Below are positions 1 through 7,644 of a stretch of 22,797 bases of DNA, piece by piece. Every line of letters begins with the position of its first letter. The stretch's first letter is position 1. The position numbers and the translations under genes were made by a program. The notes beneath the pieces are model-generated. The model worked only from the letters and a program-made list of their open reading frames with translations. It ran no database searches and had not been told where the DNA came from. The stretch lies in assembly GCA_014534095.1 (NCBI GenBank), contig JACVSD010000017.1, positions 1 through 22,797 of the forward strand. Reading direction: 5' to 3'. The DNA is from Nitrospiraceae bacterium (GTDB lineage Bacteria > Nitrospirota > Nitrospiria > Nitrospirales > Nitrospiraceae).

Positions 1-2946
1 GAACGTCGATCGGACAATGGGCGTCGGCCAGTTGGGCGCGAGAAAGACCAGGTGCACCTCCGTGGGCCTCGGATGACCCGGCATCTGTAGACAGGCATAC
101 AAAGGCGGCTGGAGGCGATAACCTCGGATCGCGGCCTGGAGCAGATGACGGTCTTCCGTCTTGCTGGCTGATCCGGTTTTGAACTTGTAGTCGACGATAC
201 GCAACCCATCCGACCCCGGACCGCGGTCGATGCGGTCCACGCGGCCATGAATCAGGATCGGCGTCTCGTCAGGGGTCAGGGGTGGCAGCGTTCCTTGAGC
301 AGCCAGTTCAAACGCCACGGGAGAGAAGCCATCTTCTGCGTGGGTCACTTCGTCCGATTCTACCGCCGCAGCCAGGAGCGCCGCGAGGCCCTCCTTGGCA
401 AGCTCCCATAAGAGGTAATGGCCCGTTGGATAGCGGGCCTCATGTTCGGCCGCGGCTTCTTCGACCGCAGAATGGATGCACCAGGCCACCGAATCGTCGG
501 TGACCGGCTCGGCCGGCCAACCCATGGGAGTCAGGCGCTCGTAGCACCGCCGCAGCGCCGCATGACAGACCGTCCCAAGCATAGACGCATCGAGCCCCTG
601 GCCGATCGACCCGCGCACTGGTGTCAGCTTGAGCACGTCGGCGGAAAAGTATTGAAACGGACAATGCGCATAGCGCTCCAACGGCGTCGGGGCTAAGCCC
701 CGCTCGAGCACCTTGCTCCAGTGCGCATCGAGCGAACCCGTCATCCCATCATGCGCCGCCAGCATCGGCCGCTCGTCTTCCAGGTGGCGCAAGGCTTCCA
801 CGCCCTGCCGGAACAACTCGGCCTCGCGTCCAATAGCCGCCAACAGTGGCGAAGCGTCCTGCCCGTCCATCGCCATCCAGAGGGCGAGCTCCTCTGGCGG
901 AAGAAACGTCCTGATGGTCGGACGCTGGTCCACACGATCAGTCAACCGGCGAGGCACCGCTTCGATCGGCAGCTCATTCTCGATGCCACAGAGCGTCACG
1001 AGGTCCGTCACATAGGGTGACGCCATCAAGAGGCGTCCTTGGTCGTCGGCCCGTTGATAGGAAATGTGCAGGCGATCGGTGGCGGCTTGCCGCACCAGCG
1101 CCAGCAGGACCGCTTCCTCGTCATAACCGGCGAGCTTTTCATCGATCTTGAAGCCGAGCGTCTCGTCGAGGACGCGTCGATGCCGATCGCGGAGAAACGG
1201 ATCTTCACGGATGTATCGCGGAAACACGGTATCGTTCAGGCCTAGGACAAACAGGGCTTTGAACGGCAGACCGCGCGCCGCCATCACGTCAAGCACCGCC
1301 ACCCCGCAATGCTCGTCCGGGTCCGGCTGAACCGTCGTGCGCTCAACGGCGTGAATGAGCAGCTCGACGAACTCCGCCCAGGTCAACTCATCACCGATCA
1401 GCTCCAAGGCGGTGAGTGCGGCCAACACACGGTCGAGTGCCTCCCAGACTGGCGCGAGCACGTGCTCGGCGTTCTCGTCATCCGTACATTCAGGGCGGCT
1501 CAGGTGCCTGACGGCCAACTCGCGAAACGCTGACGCGAGCTGTCCCGCCGTTCCTCTCACGGGAAGGGCTGCCACCGATGCAATCAACTCGGAGATTACC
1601 AAAGAGAAAAGCGCGATGACGCCAGGCGGCACATCGAGCGGACCGACGCGTCGGTCGTCGGCCGTCTCCACGGCTTCGTCGCCGGCCCGGCTGACGATCT
1701 CCAGCCGGGCCCATTCCTCCACGCCCTTCGTAATGTGCAAGGCGGAGACCGTAAGCTTCCAGAGATCAGGGCGCACGAGGGCCCCGGCCCCGTTGAGGAG
1801 ATGGCTGCGGTAGAGCGGCGACGTCACCACATCAAGCATCGCCGTGCGCTCAAAGTTATTGATCGGCAAGGTGGCGAGCTGAAGCCATGCTTTGCACAGA
1901 GGTGCGTGCATGAGCGGGCGGCCGGTTGTACAACGGAACGGAACACGATGCCGCTCGAAGATGGCATGCAAGGCCGGCCGGTAGGGGTCGAGCGTCCTCG
2001 CCACCACACCGATGTCGTCGAAGCGATAACCGTTGGTCTCCACGAGGTCAAGGATCTGACGACAGGTCGACGCCAGTTCCTCATCGACGCCGATCACACT
2101 GCGCACAGCCACGGCGGGCCGACGCATAGCGACAAGATCTTGATCGGCAAGACGCACGAGCTGATCTGACGCCGGAATAAGCGGCTCGATATATCGATCG
2201 AAAAAGCGTTGGGCGAAACGGAAGGAACGTTGGGGTTCCAAGGGAAAGAACAGCGTGGTGGGCACCGTTTTGCTCAGCGCCTCGAAGAAACTTAGTTGGA
2301 GCTGAGTGAGATCATAAAATCCATAATAGAAGGCTTCCTTGACCGTCGCCACGAATCGGGAGACCGGCACCGAGGGCAGCAACGATTCGGCCAGATCATC
2401 GGCTGTGCCGACCTTGAGCATGGCGCCCGCTTGCTTGACGGCGCCGTACAGCGAAAACAAGGCCTGCAGCCAGCGGCTCTCGTCCCGGTCGAAATAGCCT
2501 TCTTTAAGACCCCGCAAGGCGGAGACCGGATCGACACCGGCGTCTTTCAAATCCCGCACGGTCGACCAGAGCGCGCTCCAGGTTCCCGACGAATAACCGA
2601 TGTGTTCAAGCGCGGTCAGACCTGGCAGACCGCTTCGCACGATATGACGCACCAATTGCTCGAAAAACAGCTCGTCGGCCACCCGGACGGCCGGAGCCGC
2701 GTCCACCTGTTCACGCGCTTCGTCGGCCAGGCGCAAAGCGAGTTGATGAAACGTAAGAAGATGGACGTTTAGAAGCGAGAGGCCCTGTTCGATGGCCAAC
2801 AGCCGCCTCAGCCGTTCGATCAAGTGACTGGACGGAACGAGGACGGCCAGAGGCGCGACGGGATCGCGCGCCTTAGCCCGGCGGATGTGATCGACCAGAG
2901 AACATTCGAGGTGGGGATGAAACCGGCCCGTCACAACGCGAAGCAT
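1..2946 (-). CDS. AddB/RecB-family PD-(D/E)XK nuclease, partial (C-terminus beyond left edge)
   Basis: An uninterrupted frame of 982 codons runs from an ATG at 2946 to the window edge. I read it directly from the complement strand. Near residues 550-575 there is a helicase-like segment (ARGLPFKALFVLGLNDTVFP) typical of the second helicase half of AddB. The nuclease domain begins with LERYAHCPFQYF (Cys762). It continues with His795 (GTVCHAALRR), Asp904 (GRVDRID) and Asp919-Tyr-Lys921 (IVDYKFKTG), which is the metal-dependent nuclease core. The family processes double-strand breaks as the nuclease subunit of an AddAB-like complex. The N-terminus has GRFHPHLE where Walker A would sit, without GKT/GKS, so ATP hydrolysis by this subunit is doubtful. 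In AddB the CPF cysteine is one of four 4Fe-4S ligands; the other three would lie outside the window. No Shine-Dalgarno sequence precedes the ATG, because a heptad repeat begins six bases upstream. A RecC-like or stand-alone nuclease is possible. Confidence 0.88.
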   Translation of the reverse strand, partial: MLRVVTGRFHPHLECSLVDHIRRAKARDPVAPLAVLVPSSHLIERLRRLLAIEQGLSLLNVHLLTFHQLALRLADEAREQVDAAPAVRVADELFFEQLVRHIVRSGLPGLTALEHIGYSSGTWSALWSTVRDLKDAGVDPVSALRGLKEGYFDRDESRWLQALFSLYGAVKQAGAMLKVGTADDLAESLLPSVPVSRFVATVKEAFYYGFYDLTQLQLSFFEALSKTVPTTLFFPLEPQRSFRFAQRFFDRYIEPLIPASDQLVRLADQDLVAMRRPAVAVRSVIGVDEELASTCRQILDLVETNGYRFDDIGVVARTLDPYRPALHAIFERHRVPFRCTTGRPLMHAPLCKAWLQLATLPINNFERTAMLDVVTSPLYRSHLLNGAGALVRPDLWKLTVSALHITKGVEEWARLEIVSRAGDEAVETADDRRVGPLDVPPGVIALFSLVISELIASVAALPVRGTAGQLASAFRELAVRHLSRPECTDDENAEHVLAPVWEALDRVLAALTALELIGDELTWAEFVELLIHAVERTTVQPDPDEHCGVAVLDVMAARGLPFKALFVLGLNDTVFPRYIREDPFLRDRHRRVLDETLGFKIDEKLAGYDEEAVLLALVRQAATDRLHISYQRADDQGRLLMASPYVTDLVTLCGIENELPIEAVPRRLTDRVDQRPTIRTFLPPEELALWMAMDGQDASPLLAAIGREAELFRQGVEALRHLEDERPMLAAHDGMTGSLDAHWSKVLERGLAPTPLERYAHCPFQYFSADVLKLTPVRGSIGQGLDASMLGTVCHAALRRCYERLTPMGWPAEPVTDDSVAWCIHSAVEEAAAEHEARYPTGHYLLWELAKEGLAALLAAAVESDEVTHAEDGFSPVAFELAAQGTLPPLTPDETPILIHGRVDRIDRGPGSDGLRIVDYKFKTGSASKTEDRHLLQAAIRGYRLQPPLYACLQMPGHPRPTEVHLVFLAPNWPTPIVRSTF

Positions 2947-2951
2947 TAGAA

Positions 2952-3079
2952 GATGGGAGGGGTGATGGGTGATGCGTGATGCGCGGGAACGGAGGACATT
3001 ACGGGATGCGTGATGCGTGGAAAGGCGTTCGGTTCGATCTTATCTCTGATCACTCATCCCCCACCGCTCACTACCCGGT
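2952..3079. repeat. Heptad-periodic inverted repeat element between zinc-ribbon gene and addB-like gene
   Basis: The left part has 7-base units such as TGGGTGA (2966-2972) and TGCGTGA (2973-2979), then GCGTGAT (3008-3014) one base out of phase. The right part, 3046-3073, has units such as CTGATCA, CTCATCC and CTCACTA, which are roughly the reverse complement of the left words. The element fills the whole gap. The zinc-ribbon stop codon (CTA on the plus strand, 3071-3073) lies in the last right-arm unit, and the left arm starts six bases from the nuclease start codon. No transposase or target duplication is visible. Confidence 0.6.
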
Positions 3080-3235
3080 TTCAGGGCCGAGCAACTCACC
3101 GTTACAATCGACACAGGCCCAATCACCGTCGATAAACGCCATCGGTTCACCACAGATGCCGCAGTCCGGCGGGGGTCCCTTATCGATGATCGGCAAGGGC
3201 GGCAATTCGAACTCGTCATCGTCCTCAGGAACCAT
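3071..3235 (-). CDS. Small zinc-ribbon protein, 54 aa
   Basis: ATG at 3235 to TAG at 3071 gives 54 residues. The N-terminal third is acidic (PEDDDEFE), followed by a proline-rich linker and then two CxxC knuckles, Cys25-Gly-Ile-Cys28 and Cys41-Val-Asp-Cys44. The spacing of 12 residues between knuckles and the aromatic Trp39 fit a rubredoxin-like or zinc-ribbon fold binding one metal ion. It starts 14 bases after the thioredoxin-like gene stops, so the two are almost certainly co-transcribed. The partner or nucleic acid it contacts is unknown. The acidic tail and zinc knuckle could suit a small regulatory or adaptor role, but nothing in the sequence decides this. The regular cysteine pattern and tight spacing argue that it is real despite its size. 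Confidence 0.78.
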   Translation of the reverse strand: MVPEDDDEFELPPLPIIDKGPPPDCGICGEPMAFIDGDWACVDCNGELLGPETG

Positions 3236-3249
3236 AGCGATCGAAATCC

Positions 3250-3513
3250 TTACTCACGGGGTTTCATTTTGAGGAGCAGCGCTTTTTCCGCGCTTTCCCG
3301 GCTTGGCACCCCGACGAAGGTCAGCCGTCCGTCGATGATCGTGGCGGGTACGGCGCGAACGGAATGCCGATCTGCCAAGGCTTGCCCATCCTCGGTCGTG
3401 ATATCGACTTCGCGATAAGAAAAACTGTATTTGACCCGCAGCTGCTTCCAGAGGCTTTTGGCCGAAGGACAAGCCCCGCAACTGGGCGACACGAGCAACA
3501 TAACGTTCGGCAT
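3250..3513 (-). CDS. Thioredoxin/glutaredoxin-like protein, 87 aa
   Basis: The protein starts MPNVMLLVSP and carries a redox-type motif Cys12-Gly-Ala-Cys15 after the first beta strand. It has a cis-proline-like segment at Val-Pro56-Ala-Thr and a glycine-containing strand (FVGVPS) near residue 68. This is the pattern of short thioredoxin-fold proteins of the glutaredoxin/NrdH size class, likely a cytoplasmic thiol-disulfide oxidoreductase. The start at 3513 is chosen because GAGGGAG lies just upstream and the fold begins immediately. A longer frame to 3738 adds 75 residues with no domain and crosses a good promoter. It is the first gene of a set with the zinc-ribbon protein and the AddB-like nuclease. 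Its electron donor and substrate are not evident. Confidence 0.85.
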   Translation of the reverse strand: MPNVMLLVSPSCGACPSAKSLWKQLRVKYSFSYREVDITTEDGQALADRHSVRAVPATIIDGRLTFVGVPSRESAEKALLLKMKPRE

Positions 3514-3542
3514 GCCACACTCCCTCGCGGTTGGAGGGTTGG

Positions 3543-3572
3543 ATCTTAGCACCCGCGGAAAAGGGCGTGCAA
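3543..3572 (-). promoter_or_regulatory. Sigma-70-type promoter for the thioredoxin-like/zinc-ribbon/nuclease set
   Basis: On the minus strand there is TTGCAC (3572-3567), an 18-base spacer, and TAAGAT (3548-3543). The -10 is preceded by TGC, giving an extended -10. Transcription would begin near 3536, about 23 bases before the thioredoxin-like start. This separates the set from the SDR gene upstream. Confidence 0.5.
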
Positions 3573-3731
3573 GCAAGGCACCCAGCGGCTCATGTAGGAA
3601 ACGGCACGCGTCAGCCATTCTCCCCCCGGAACCATTTCGATGGATCTCGATGATGGGAATCGGCAGCAACACAAGAGGCACGTGCATCAGCCCGACACAA
3701 CTCGTCCTCTTCTCTGTGGATTCAGACGAAT

Positions 3732-4451
3732 CTACCAATCGGCCCCCAGCCGATCAATCACAACATGGTGGACGACGGAATACCGCCCCAGCTTCGCCAG
3801 ATAGACAGCGGTCTCGGCCACATCGAAAGGATCGATCTTCTGACTCTTCAAAATGTCGTCTTGCGCTGCATCCACCAACTCATCCGCCACGGCGGCGGGA
3901 CAGATCGCGCTGACTTTAATATGGAAGGGACGCCCTTCGTCCGCGAGTGATTTGGTCAAAGCCATGATCCCGTGTTTGGAGGCGCTGTATGTACCGGTGC
4001 CGGCCCACGCCTGCATACCGGCGACACTCGACATATTGATGATGAGCCCGCCTCCCTGCTGCTGCATCTGTTTGAAACCAGCCCGGCAGCAGAAGAACGT
4101 CCCCCGCAGGTTTACGTTCATCACCGAATCGAACGCTTGCGTCGTCGTGTCCGCCACTCGTCCGCCGCCGCCAATGCCGGCATTGTTCACCAGGATGTCG
4201 AGCCGCCCATAGCGCCCCACCGTGTGCTCTATCAAGGAATCGACTTGCCGTTCATCCGCCACATCGGTTTGCACTGCCCATGCCTCCCCGCCTCCGCTCA
4301 CAATTTCGTCGACCGTACGCTGGCACAAGGCCATGCGCCGCGCCGCAACCACGACCTTGGCACCTTCTGTGCCGAACCTCAGTGCGATGGCTTTACCAAT
4401 GCCGCTGCTGCCGCCGGTCACTACCGCCACGCTGGCAGCCAAGCGTTGCAT
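3732..4451 (-). CDS. Short-chain dehydrogenase/reductase (SDR), 239 aa
   Basis: This is a classical SDR Rossmann protein. The cofactor-binding TGGSSGIG lies at residues 12-19, the structural NNAG at 89-92, and Asn114 in the NVNLRG segment. The catalytic triad is Ser142 (SSVAG), Tyr155 and Lys159 (YSASK). The length of 239 residues is normal for the classical type. Arg38/Arg39 after the second strand (AARRM) suggest NADP(H) preference, by analogy with the family. The substrate cannot be read from the sequence; generic SDRs of this kind reduce oxo-acyl, sugar or small ketone substrates. It starts seven bases after the HAD phosphatase ends, so the two are likely co-translated with OsmC upstream. 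An assignment to FabG is not justified, since the usual fatty-acid gene neighbours are absent. Confidence 0.9.
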   Translation of the reverse strand: MQRLAASVAVVTGGSSGIGKAIALRFGTEGAKVVVAARRMALCQRTVDEIVSGGGEAWAVQTDVADERQVDSLIEHTVGRYGRLDILVNNAGIGGGGRVADTTTQAFDSVMNVNLRGTFFCCRAGFKQMQQQGGGLIINMSSVAGMQAWAGTGTYSASKHGIMALTKSLADEGRPFHIKVSAICPAAVADELVDAAQDDILKSQKIDPFDVAETAVYLAKLGRYSVVHHVVIDRLGADW

Positions 4452-4458
4452 GCGGGCC

Positions 4459-5160
4459 TTACTGCCGCTCCAAATCGAGTCGTACCCCCACTTCGTCTAA
4501 ATGCTCCAGCAGATCCGACGGATCATGGTAGACGCGATAGGCCCCGGCTCGTTCCAGTTCGTCGCGCCCATATCCGCCCGAGAGCAATCCGATCGACAAT
4601 GCGCCTGCCCGACGGGCAGCCAGGAGATCCCATACACTGTCTCCCACGATAACGCAGCGGCTCATCGGCGTGCGAAGACGCGCGCCGGCCGCCAAAAACA
4701 AGTCGGGGTCCGGCTTCGCATACCGCACGTCGTCGTGCGTGATCACCGGCACGTTGCTGGAGAGCTTCAAGAGTCCAAGCGCATACGTGGCGTTGTGCAG
4801 GCGGCTGCTGGTTGCAATGGCATGCGGCACCTCGTACCGGGCGAGGGTATCGAGCAGGTCTGTCGCGCCGGGTAGCACGCGCAGGGAGCCGGCCTGCTTC
4901 GCATAGACCTGGTCATGCACGTGCTGCACCTGCTCAGCTTCGGCATTCGAGATTGGCCGGCCGGCCTCCCGCACAAATGCCGACAGGATCAAGCCTCCGC
5001 TCATGCCGATCTGCCGATGAATGCGCCAGACCGGCAATTCGATGCCGGCGAGCTGAGTCGCCTCGCGCCAAGCGAGCACGTGCTGATAGACGCTATCGAT
5101 CAGCGTGCCGTCCAAATCGAACAGGAATGCCAACGGCTCCGGGTCCGGCAAGCCCTCCAC
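4459..5160 (-). CDS. HAD-superfamily phosphatase (phosphoglycolate phosphatase/beta-PGM-like), 233 aa
   Basis: All four haloacid-dehalogenase motifs are present. They are FDLDGT with nucleophile Asp15 and acid Asp17, ATSS with Ser118, Lys149 in AKPDPDLF, and VGDSVWD with Asp174 and Asp178. The helical insertion between motifs I and II (about residues 25-90) is the C1 cap of the phosphoglycolate phosphatase/beta-phosphoglucomutase branch. The product is probably a soluble cytoplasmic phosphatase for a small phosphorylated metabolite; the exact substrate is not determined. The start is GTG at 5160, four bases after the OsmC stop, with GGAAGG upstream overlapping the OsmC end. Coupling with OsmC and the SDR suggests a small stress or metabolite-repair cluster, which is only an inference. 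Confidence 0.9.
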   Translation of the reverse strand: MEGLPDPEPLAFLFDLDGTLIDSVYQHVLAWREATQLAGIELPVWRIHRQIGMSGGLILSAFVREAGRPISNAEAEQVQHVHDQVYAKQAGSLRVLPGATDLLDTLARYEVPHAIATSSRLHNATYALGLLKLSSNVPVITHDDVRYAKPDPDLFLAAGARLRTPMSRCVIVGDSVWDLLAARRAGALSIGLLSGGYGRDELERAGAYRVYHDPSDLLEHLDEVGVRLDLERQ

Positions 5161-5164
5161 GCGG

Positions 5165-5590
5165 CTATCCTTCCAGCTTGGCGTCCATCGTGATCGTCGT
5201 GTTGAGCAACCGCGAGATCGGACAGCCGGTCTTGGCCCCTTGCGTCGCCTTTTCCCAGGCCGCCTGATCGGCTTTGGGCACTTTGCCGGTCACCGACAGA
5301 TGAATACCGGTCACCGTCCATCCGGCGTCGACCTTGTCGAAGGTGACGGCGGCCGTCGTCTCCAGTTTCTCCGGCACCAGACCGGCATTGCCCAATTGAC
5401 CGGACAACGCCATGGTAAAGCACCCGGCATGCGCGGCCGCGATCAATTCTTCCGGGTTCGTTCCCGTGCCGTTCTCAAACCGGGTCGAAAACGAATACTG
5501 CGTTTTGGACAATACGCCGCTGTCCGTGGAAACCGTGCCTTTGCCAGTCTTCAAATCACCTTGCCAAATTGCTGAGCCTGCGCGTTTCAT
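5165..5590 (-). CDS. osmC: OsmC-family peroxiredoxin, 141 aa
   Basis: The sequence closely follows OsmC. It has the opening AxWQGDLKTGKGTVST, the block GTNPEELIAAAHAGCFTMAL with Cys57, and GCPISRLL with Cys123. These two cysteines form the catalytic pair that reduces organic hydroperoxides in the OsmC/Ohr family. The length of 141 residues matches OsmC. The start at 5590 is set by AAGGAGG seven bases upstream; the frame stays open to 5836 but that extension overlaps the lipoprotein gene and has no homologous look. The text resembles the OsmC rather than the Ohr branch. It is the head of the tight OsmC-HAD-SDR row. Confidence 0.95.
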   Translation of the reverse strand: MKRAGSAIWQGDLKTGKGTVSTDSGVLSKTQYSFSTRFENGTGTNPEELIAAAHAGCFTMALSGQLGNAGLVPEKLETTAAVTFDKVDAGWTVTGIHLSVTGKVPKADQAAWEKATQGAKTGCPISRLLNTTITMDAKLEG

Positions 5591-5648
5591 AGGGCCTCCT
5601 TGTGGGTAAACGAGCCGTCGATGAGAGGGTGGCAGCCGCCGTGGCGAG

Positions 5649-6290
5649 TCAGCGCGACGCGACGTTCCTGACCTGCGCGTCGCGGACGATCTGATCCCGG
5701 ATCTGCTGGACCGCCTCGGACAACGCTCGGTTGAGCCGGGCGCCTGGAGGGACGCCTTTCGTGGGATTGAAGGATTCACGAAAGGTGGCTTTCCCCGTGT
5801 AGGTCCCGACCAATTCGCCGTTGGGCTTGAGGACATAGAGGGTTAGTCCAGCTTCGCCACTGCTGACGTGGCTTTTCAGGCGGAAGAGCGTCGTGACGGT
5901 CTGTACCCCCGGCACATAACTCCAGAGCTGCGGCCGGTAATGCTCATGGAGCGCATTGATGCGTCCGGAGATGATGAGGTCGGGCTGCGGATCGTATCGC
6001 GTCACGCGCGAAAAAGTCCCTGAGGCTTGCAGCTCCTTCAGCAATTCCGTGTGGATTTGCTTGACCAGTTCCTCGGGTTCCGTGTGCTTGGCACTGCGGC
6101 CTTCGAGACCGAACGTCTCTTGTCCTGACAAAAGTTCAGGCGGCACATACAGATCATGCAGTTCGGCCGTGGCATTGATGAAGCCACCCTGCGGCTCGAG
6201 CGTGATGTCGGGAACATATCGGTGACCGCAACCGGCCATCATAACGACGAGGACGAGTGCCAGCGGGTGAATGAGGACCCGATATCGCAT
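5649..6290 (-). CDS. Putative lipoprotein of unknown function, 213 aa
   Basis: The first 21 residues form a lipoprotein signal: a basic start (MRYR), a hydrophobic stretch, then the lipobox MMAGC with Cys21 as the predicted acylation site. The residue after Cys is Gly, so outer-membrane sorting is plausible. The mature part alternates strands and helices (PDLIISGRINAL, ELLKELQASGTFSRV, GLTLYVLKPNGELVGTY). This is reminiscent of periplasmic lipoproteins with a TolB-N/YajG-like fold, which I cannot confirm. GAGGAGG lies just upstream of the ATG at 6290; a longer frame to 6431 has no such site. It precedes osmC by 58 bases on the same strand. Confidence 0.8.
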   Translation of the reverse strand: MRYRVLIHPLALVLVVMMAGCGHRYVPDITLEPQGGFINATAELHDLYVPPELLSGQETFGLEGRSAKHTEPEELVKQIHTELLKELQASGTFSRVTRYDPQPDLIISGRINALHEHYRPQLWSYVPGVQTVTTLFRLKSHVSSGEAGLTLYVLKPNGELVGTYTGKATFRESFNPTKGVPPGARLNRALSEAVQQIRDQIVRDAQVRNVASR

Positions 6291-6533
6291 GCGCCTCCTC
6301 TCAGGGCTTTGATTGCTCGTGGGCACAACCATGCATTCGTTCCGAGTGCAAGGAGAGGACCAGATGCCGGTCGGCTCGGCGCCGAGGGACTGCTCGTCAA
6401 GTAGCGGCAGATGATGTAATAGAGCGAGCACCGGCCACGGGTGCGGGAGAACATCCGGTAACGAGGGGAAAGACTGTCCTGGTCGAGACAGCTCGTCCGT
6501 ATCCGCTGCCTCTGGAGGCTACCTCATGTCCGC

Positions 6534-6899
6534 TTAGCGTCGGCCGATGAGGCTGACCCATCGATAGGTACGGCGCCCCCGTTTGCGGGCTAGGGCCAGA
6601 AATACCGTTGCCCAGATACTGCCTATGACGACGAGACGTTCCCCGAACCAACCGCGAGACAGGCGCTCGTGAGAAAAATATCCGGGCAACAGGATCAGGA
6701 TGGTGACGATCACCGCCATCGTGGTCACCGGCACGGCATCCTCTTCGGCGGACCACAGGGCGATCCACACCACAGGAATCACGAACAATCCATGCCAGGG
6801 GAGCACCGCGGAGACGAACAGGCCGTCGAGCAGAGCGATCAGGATCGCAACTGCAAAGACGAGAAGCACAACCCAGAGACTCGTCTTAGGTTCTTTCAC
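6534..6899 (-). CDS. Small integral membrane protein, 121 aa
   Basis: About four hydrophobic segments are visible, near residues 8-30, 33-50, 58-76 and 85-103. They are followed by a strongly basic tail (ARKRGRRTYRW) that should stay in the cytoplasm. The start is GTG at 6899 with AGGAGG ten bases upstream; the ATG inside that leader opens only a short frame. The motif ALWSAEEDAVPVTTMAVIVTILILLPGYF resembles the membrane sensor region found in front of some PAS/histidine-kinase proteins. No kinase follows here, so it could be a stand-alone version. Function unknown. It is divergent from the FMN-binding protein gene at 7099. Confidence 0.7.
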   Translation of the reverse strand: MKEPKTSLWVVLLVFAVAILIALLDGLFVSAVLPWHGLFVIPVVWIALWSAEEDAVPVTTMAVIVTILILLPGYFSHERLSRGWFGERLVVIGSIWATVFLALARKRGRRTYRWVSLIGRR

Positions 6900-6961
6900 G
6901 CGTCATTTTCCTCCTGTTGTTCCTCTAGGATACGGCCACTGAGCTTAGCGGCCAGAGACGA

Positions 6962-6970
6962 TGCTATACA
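6962..6970 (+). promoter_or_regulatory. Extended -10 element upstream of the FMN-binding protein gene
   Basis: TGCTATACA contains the extended -10 TGn plus TATACA. No convincing -35 is visible. A start near 6977 would leave a leader of about 120 bases before 7099, which contains a perfect 6-bp hairpin (CGATAC/GTATCG, 7035-7052). Confidence 0.4.
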
Positions 6971-7098
6971 ACCGGTTTATGAGGACAGATCATTTGAATG
7001 CTTGGATGTGGGTCAAGCCGTGCAGGAAGACAACCGATACGATGGTGTATCGTGTCACCTACGGTAGCGGATATTGTGGCGGATCAAGGAGGCGCGGC

Positions 7099-7596
7099 AT
7101 GACCGAATCGAGGACGCAAGAGGACGTACAGGGGGCATGGGCAGATCTGATGCACGACATCCGAACCGGCGTACTCCTCACACTTCGCAACGGACGGCCA
7201 TTTGGATCGCACGTACCTTATATCATCGGAGAGAACTGGACCAGGGTGTATGTGCATCTGAGTCGTCTTGCCCTGCACACCCAGCATCTGCTCATCGATC
7301 CCCGCGTGTCACTGTTTGTGGCGGAGCCGGATCGGCCGGAGAAGAACCCACTGGCATTACGGCGTATCAACCTCCAAGGAGCGGCCTCGGTCTTACCAGA
7401 AGGCGACTCCTCCTATACCCCGGCAAAACAGGCATACCTGACACGATTCCCTCAAGCCGCCATGATGTTCGGCTTCGGGGACTTCAATCTCTGGGAGCTT
7501 CGGATGGATGACGCGCATCTCGTGCTCGGGTTCGGACAAGCCTATCTGAGCCACGCCGACGCTCCCGGTACATGGACCCATCAGACCTCCAAGTAG
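7099..7596 (+). CDS. HugZ/pyridoxamine-5'-phosphate-oxidase-like FMN-binding protein, 165 aa
   Basis: The protein has the split-barrel pattern of PNPOx-like flavoproteins. An N-terminal helix is followed by GVLLTLRNGRPFGSHVPYII, then a core with VYVHLSRLALHTQHLLIDPRVSLFV and NPLALRRINLQGAA. A final segment, FGFGDFNLWELRMDDAHLVLGFGQA, is typical of the HugZ/HutZ branch. Such proteins bind FMN or heme and act in heme handling or flavin-dependent reduction. The C-terminal DUF2470 domain seen in some relatives is absent at this length. AAGGAGG sits upstream of the ATG at 7099; the frame is open further upstream to 6961 but without family similarity. The heme-degradation role is a family inference. 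Confidence 0.85.
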   Translation: MTESRTQEDVQGAWADLMHDIRTGVLLTLRNGRPFGSHVPYIIGENWTRVYVHLSRLALHTQHLLIDPRVSLFVAEPDRPEKNPLALRRINLQGAASVLPEGDSSYTPAKQAYLTRFPQAAMMFGFGDFNLWELRMDDAHLVLGFGQAYLSHADAPGTWTHQTSK

Positions 7597-7644
7597 GTCT
7601 GCACATCTCGAAGCCGTGTGATCCTCCGCTTGATCGCCGCACGG

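Noticed and set aside
3024..3045. GGTTCGATC resembling a tRNA T-loop
   Set aside because: The flanking five bases do not pair, and no acceptor stem, D-arm or anticodon arm can be built around it.
2976..3272. 98-residue plus-strand frame over the heptad element
   Set aside because: It is serine-rich and runs antisense to the zinc-ribbon gene and across the repeats. No ribosome site.
3514..3738. 75-residue N-terminal extension of the thioredoxin-like protein
   Set aside because: A good promoter and ribosome site lie inside or after this stretch, and it encodes no domain. The start at 3513 is better.
6474..6491. CTGTC/GACAG hairpin downstream of the membrane protein gene as a terminator
   Set aside because: The stem has only 5 bp and the following minus-strand tract (TCTTTCCCC) has too few consecutive T.
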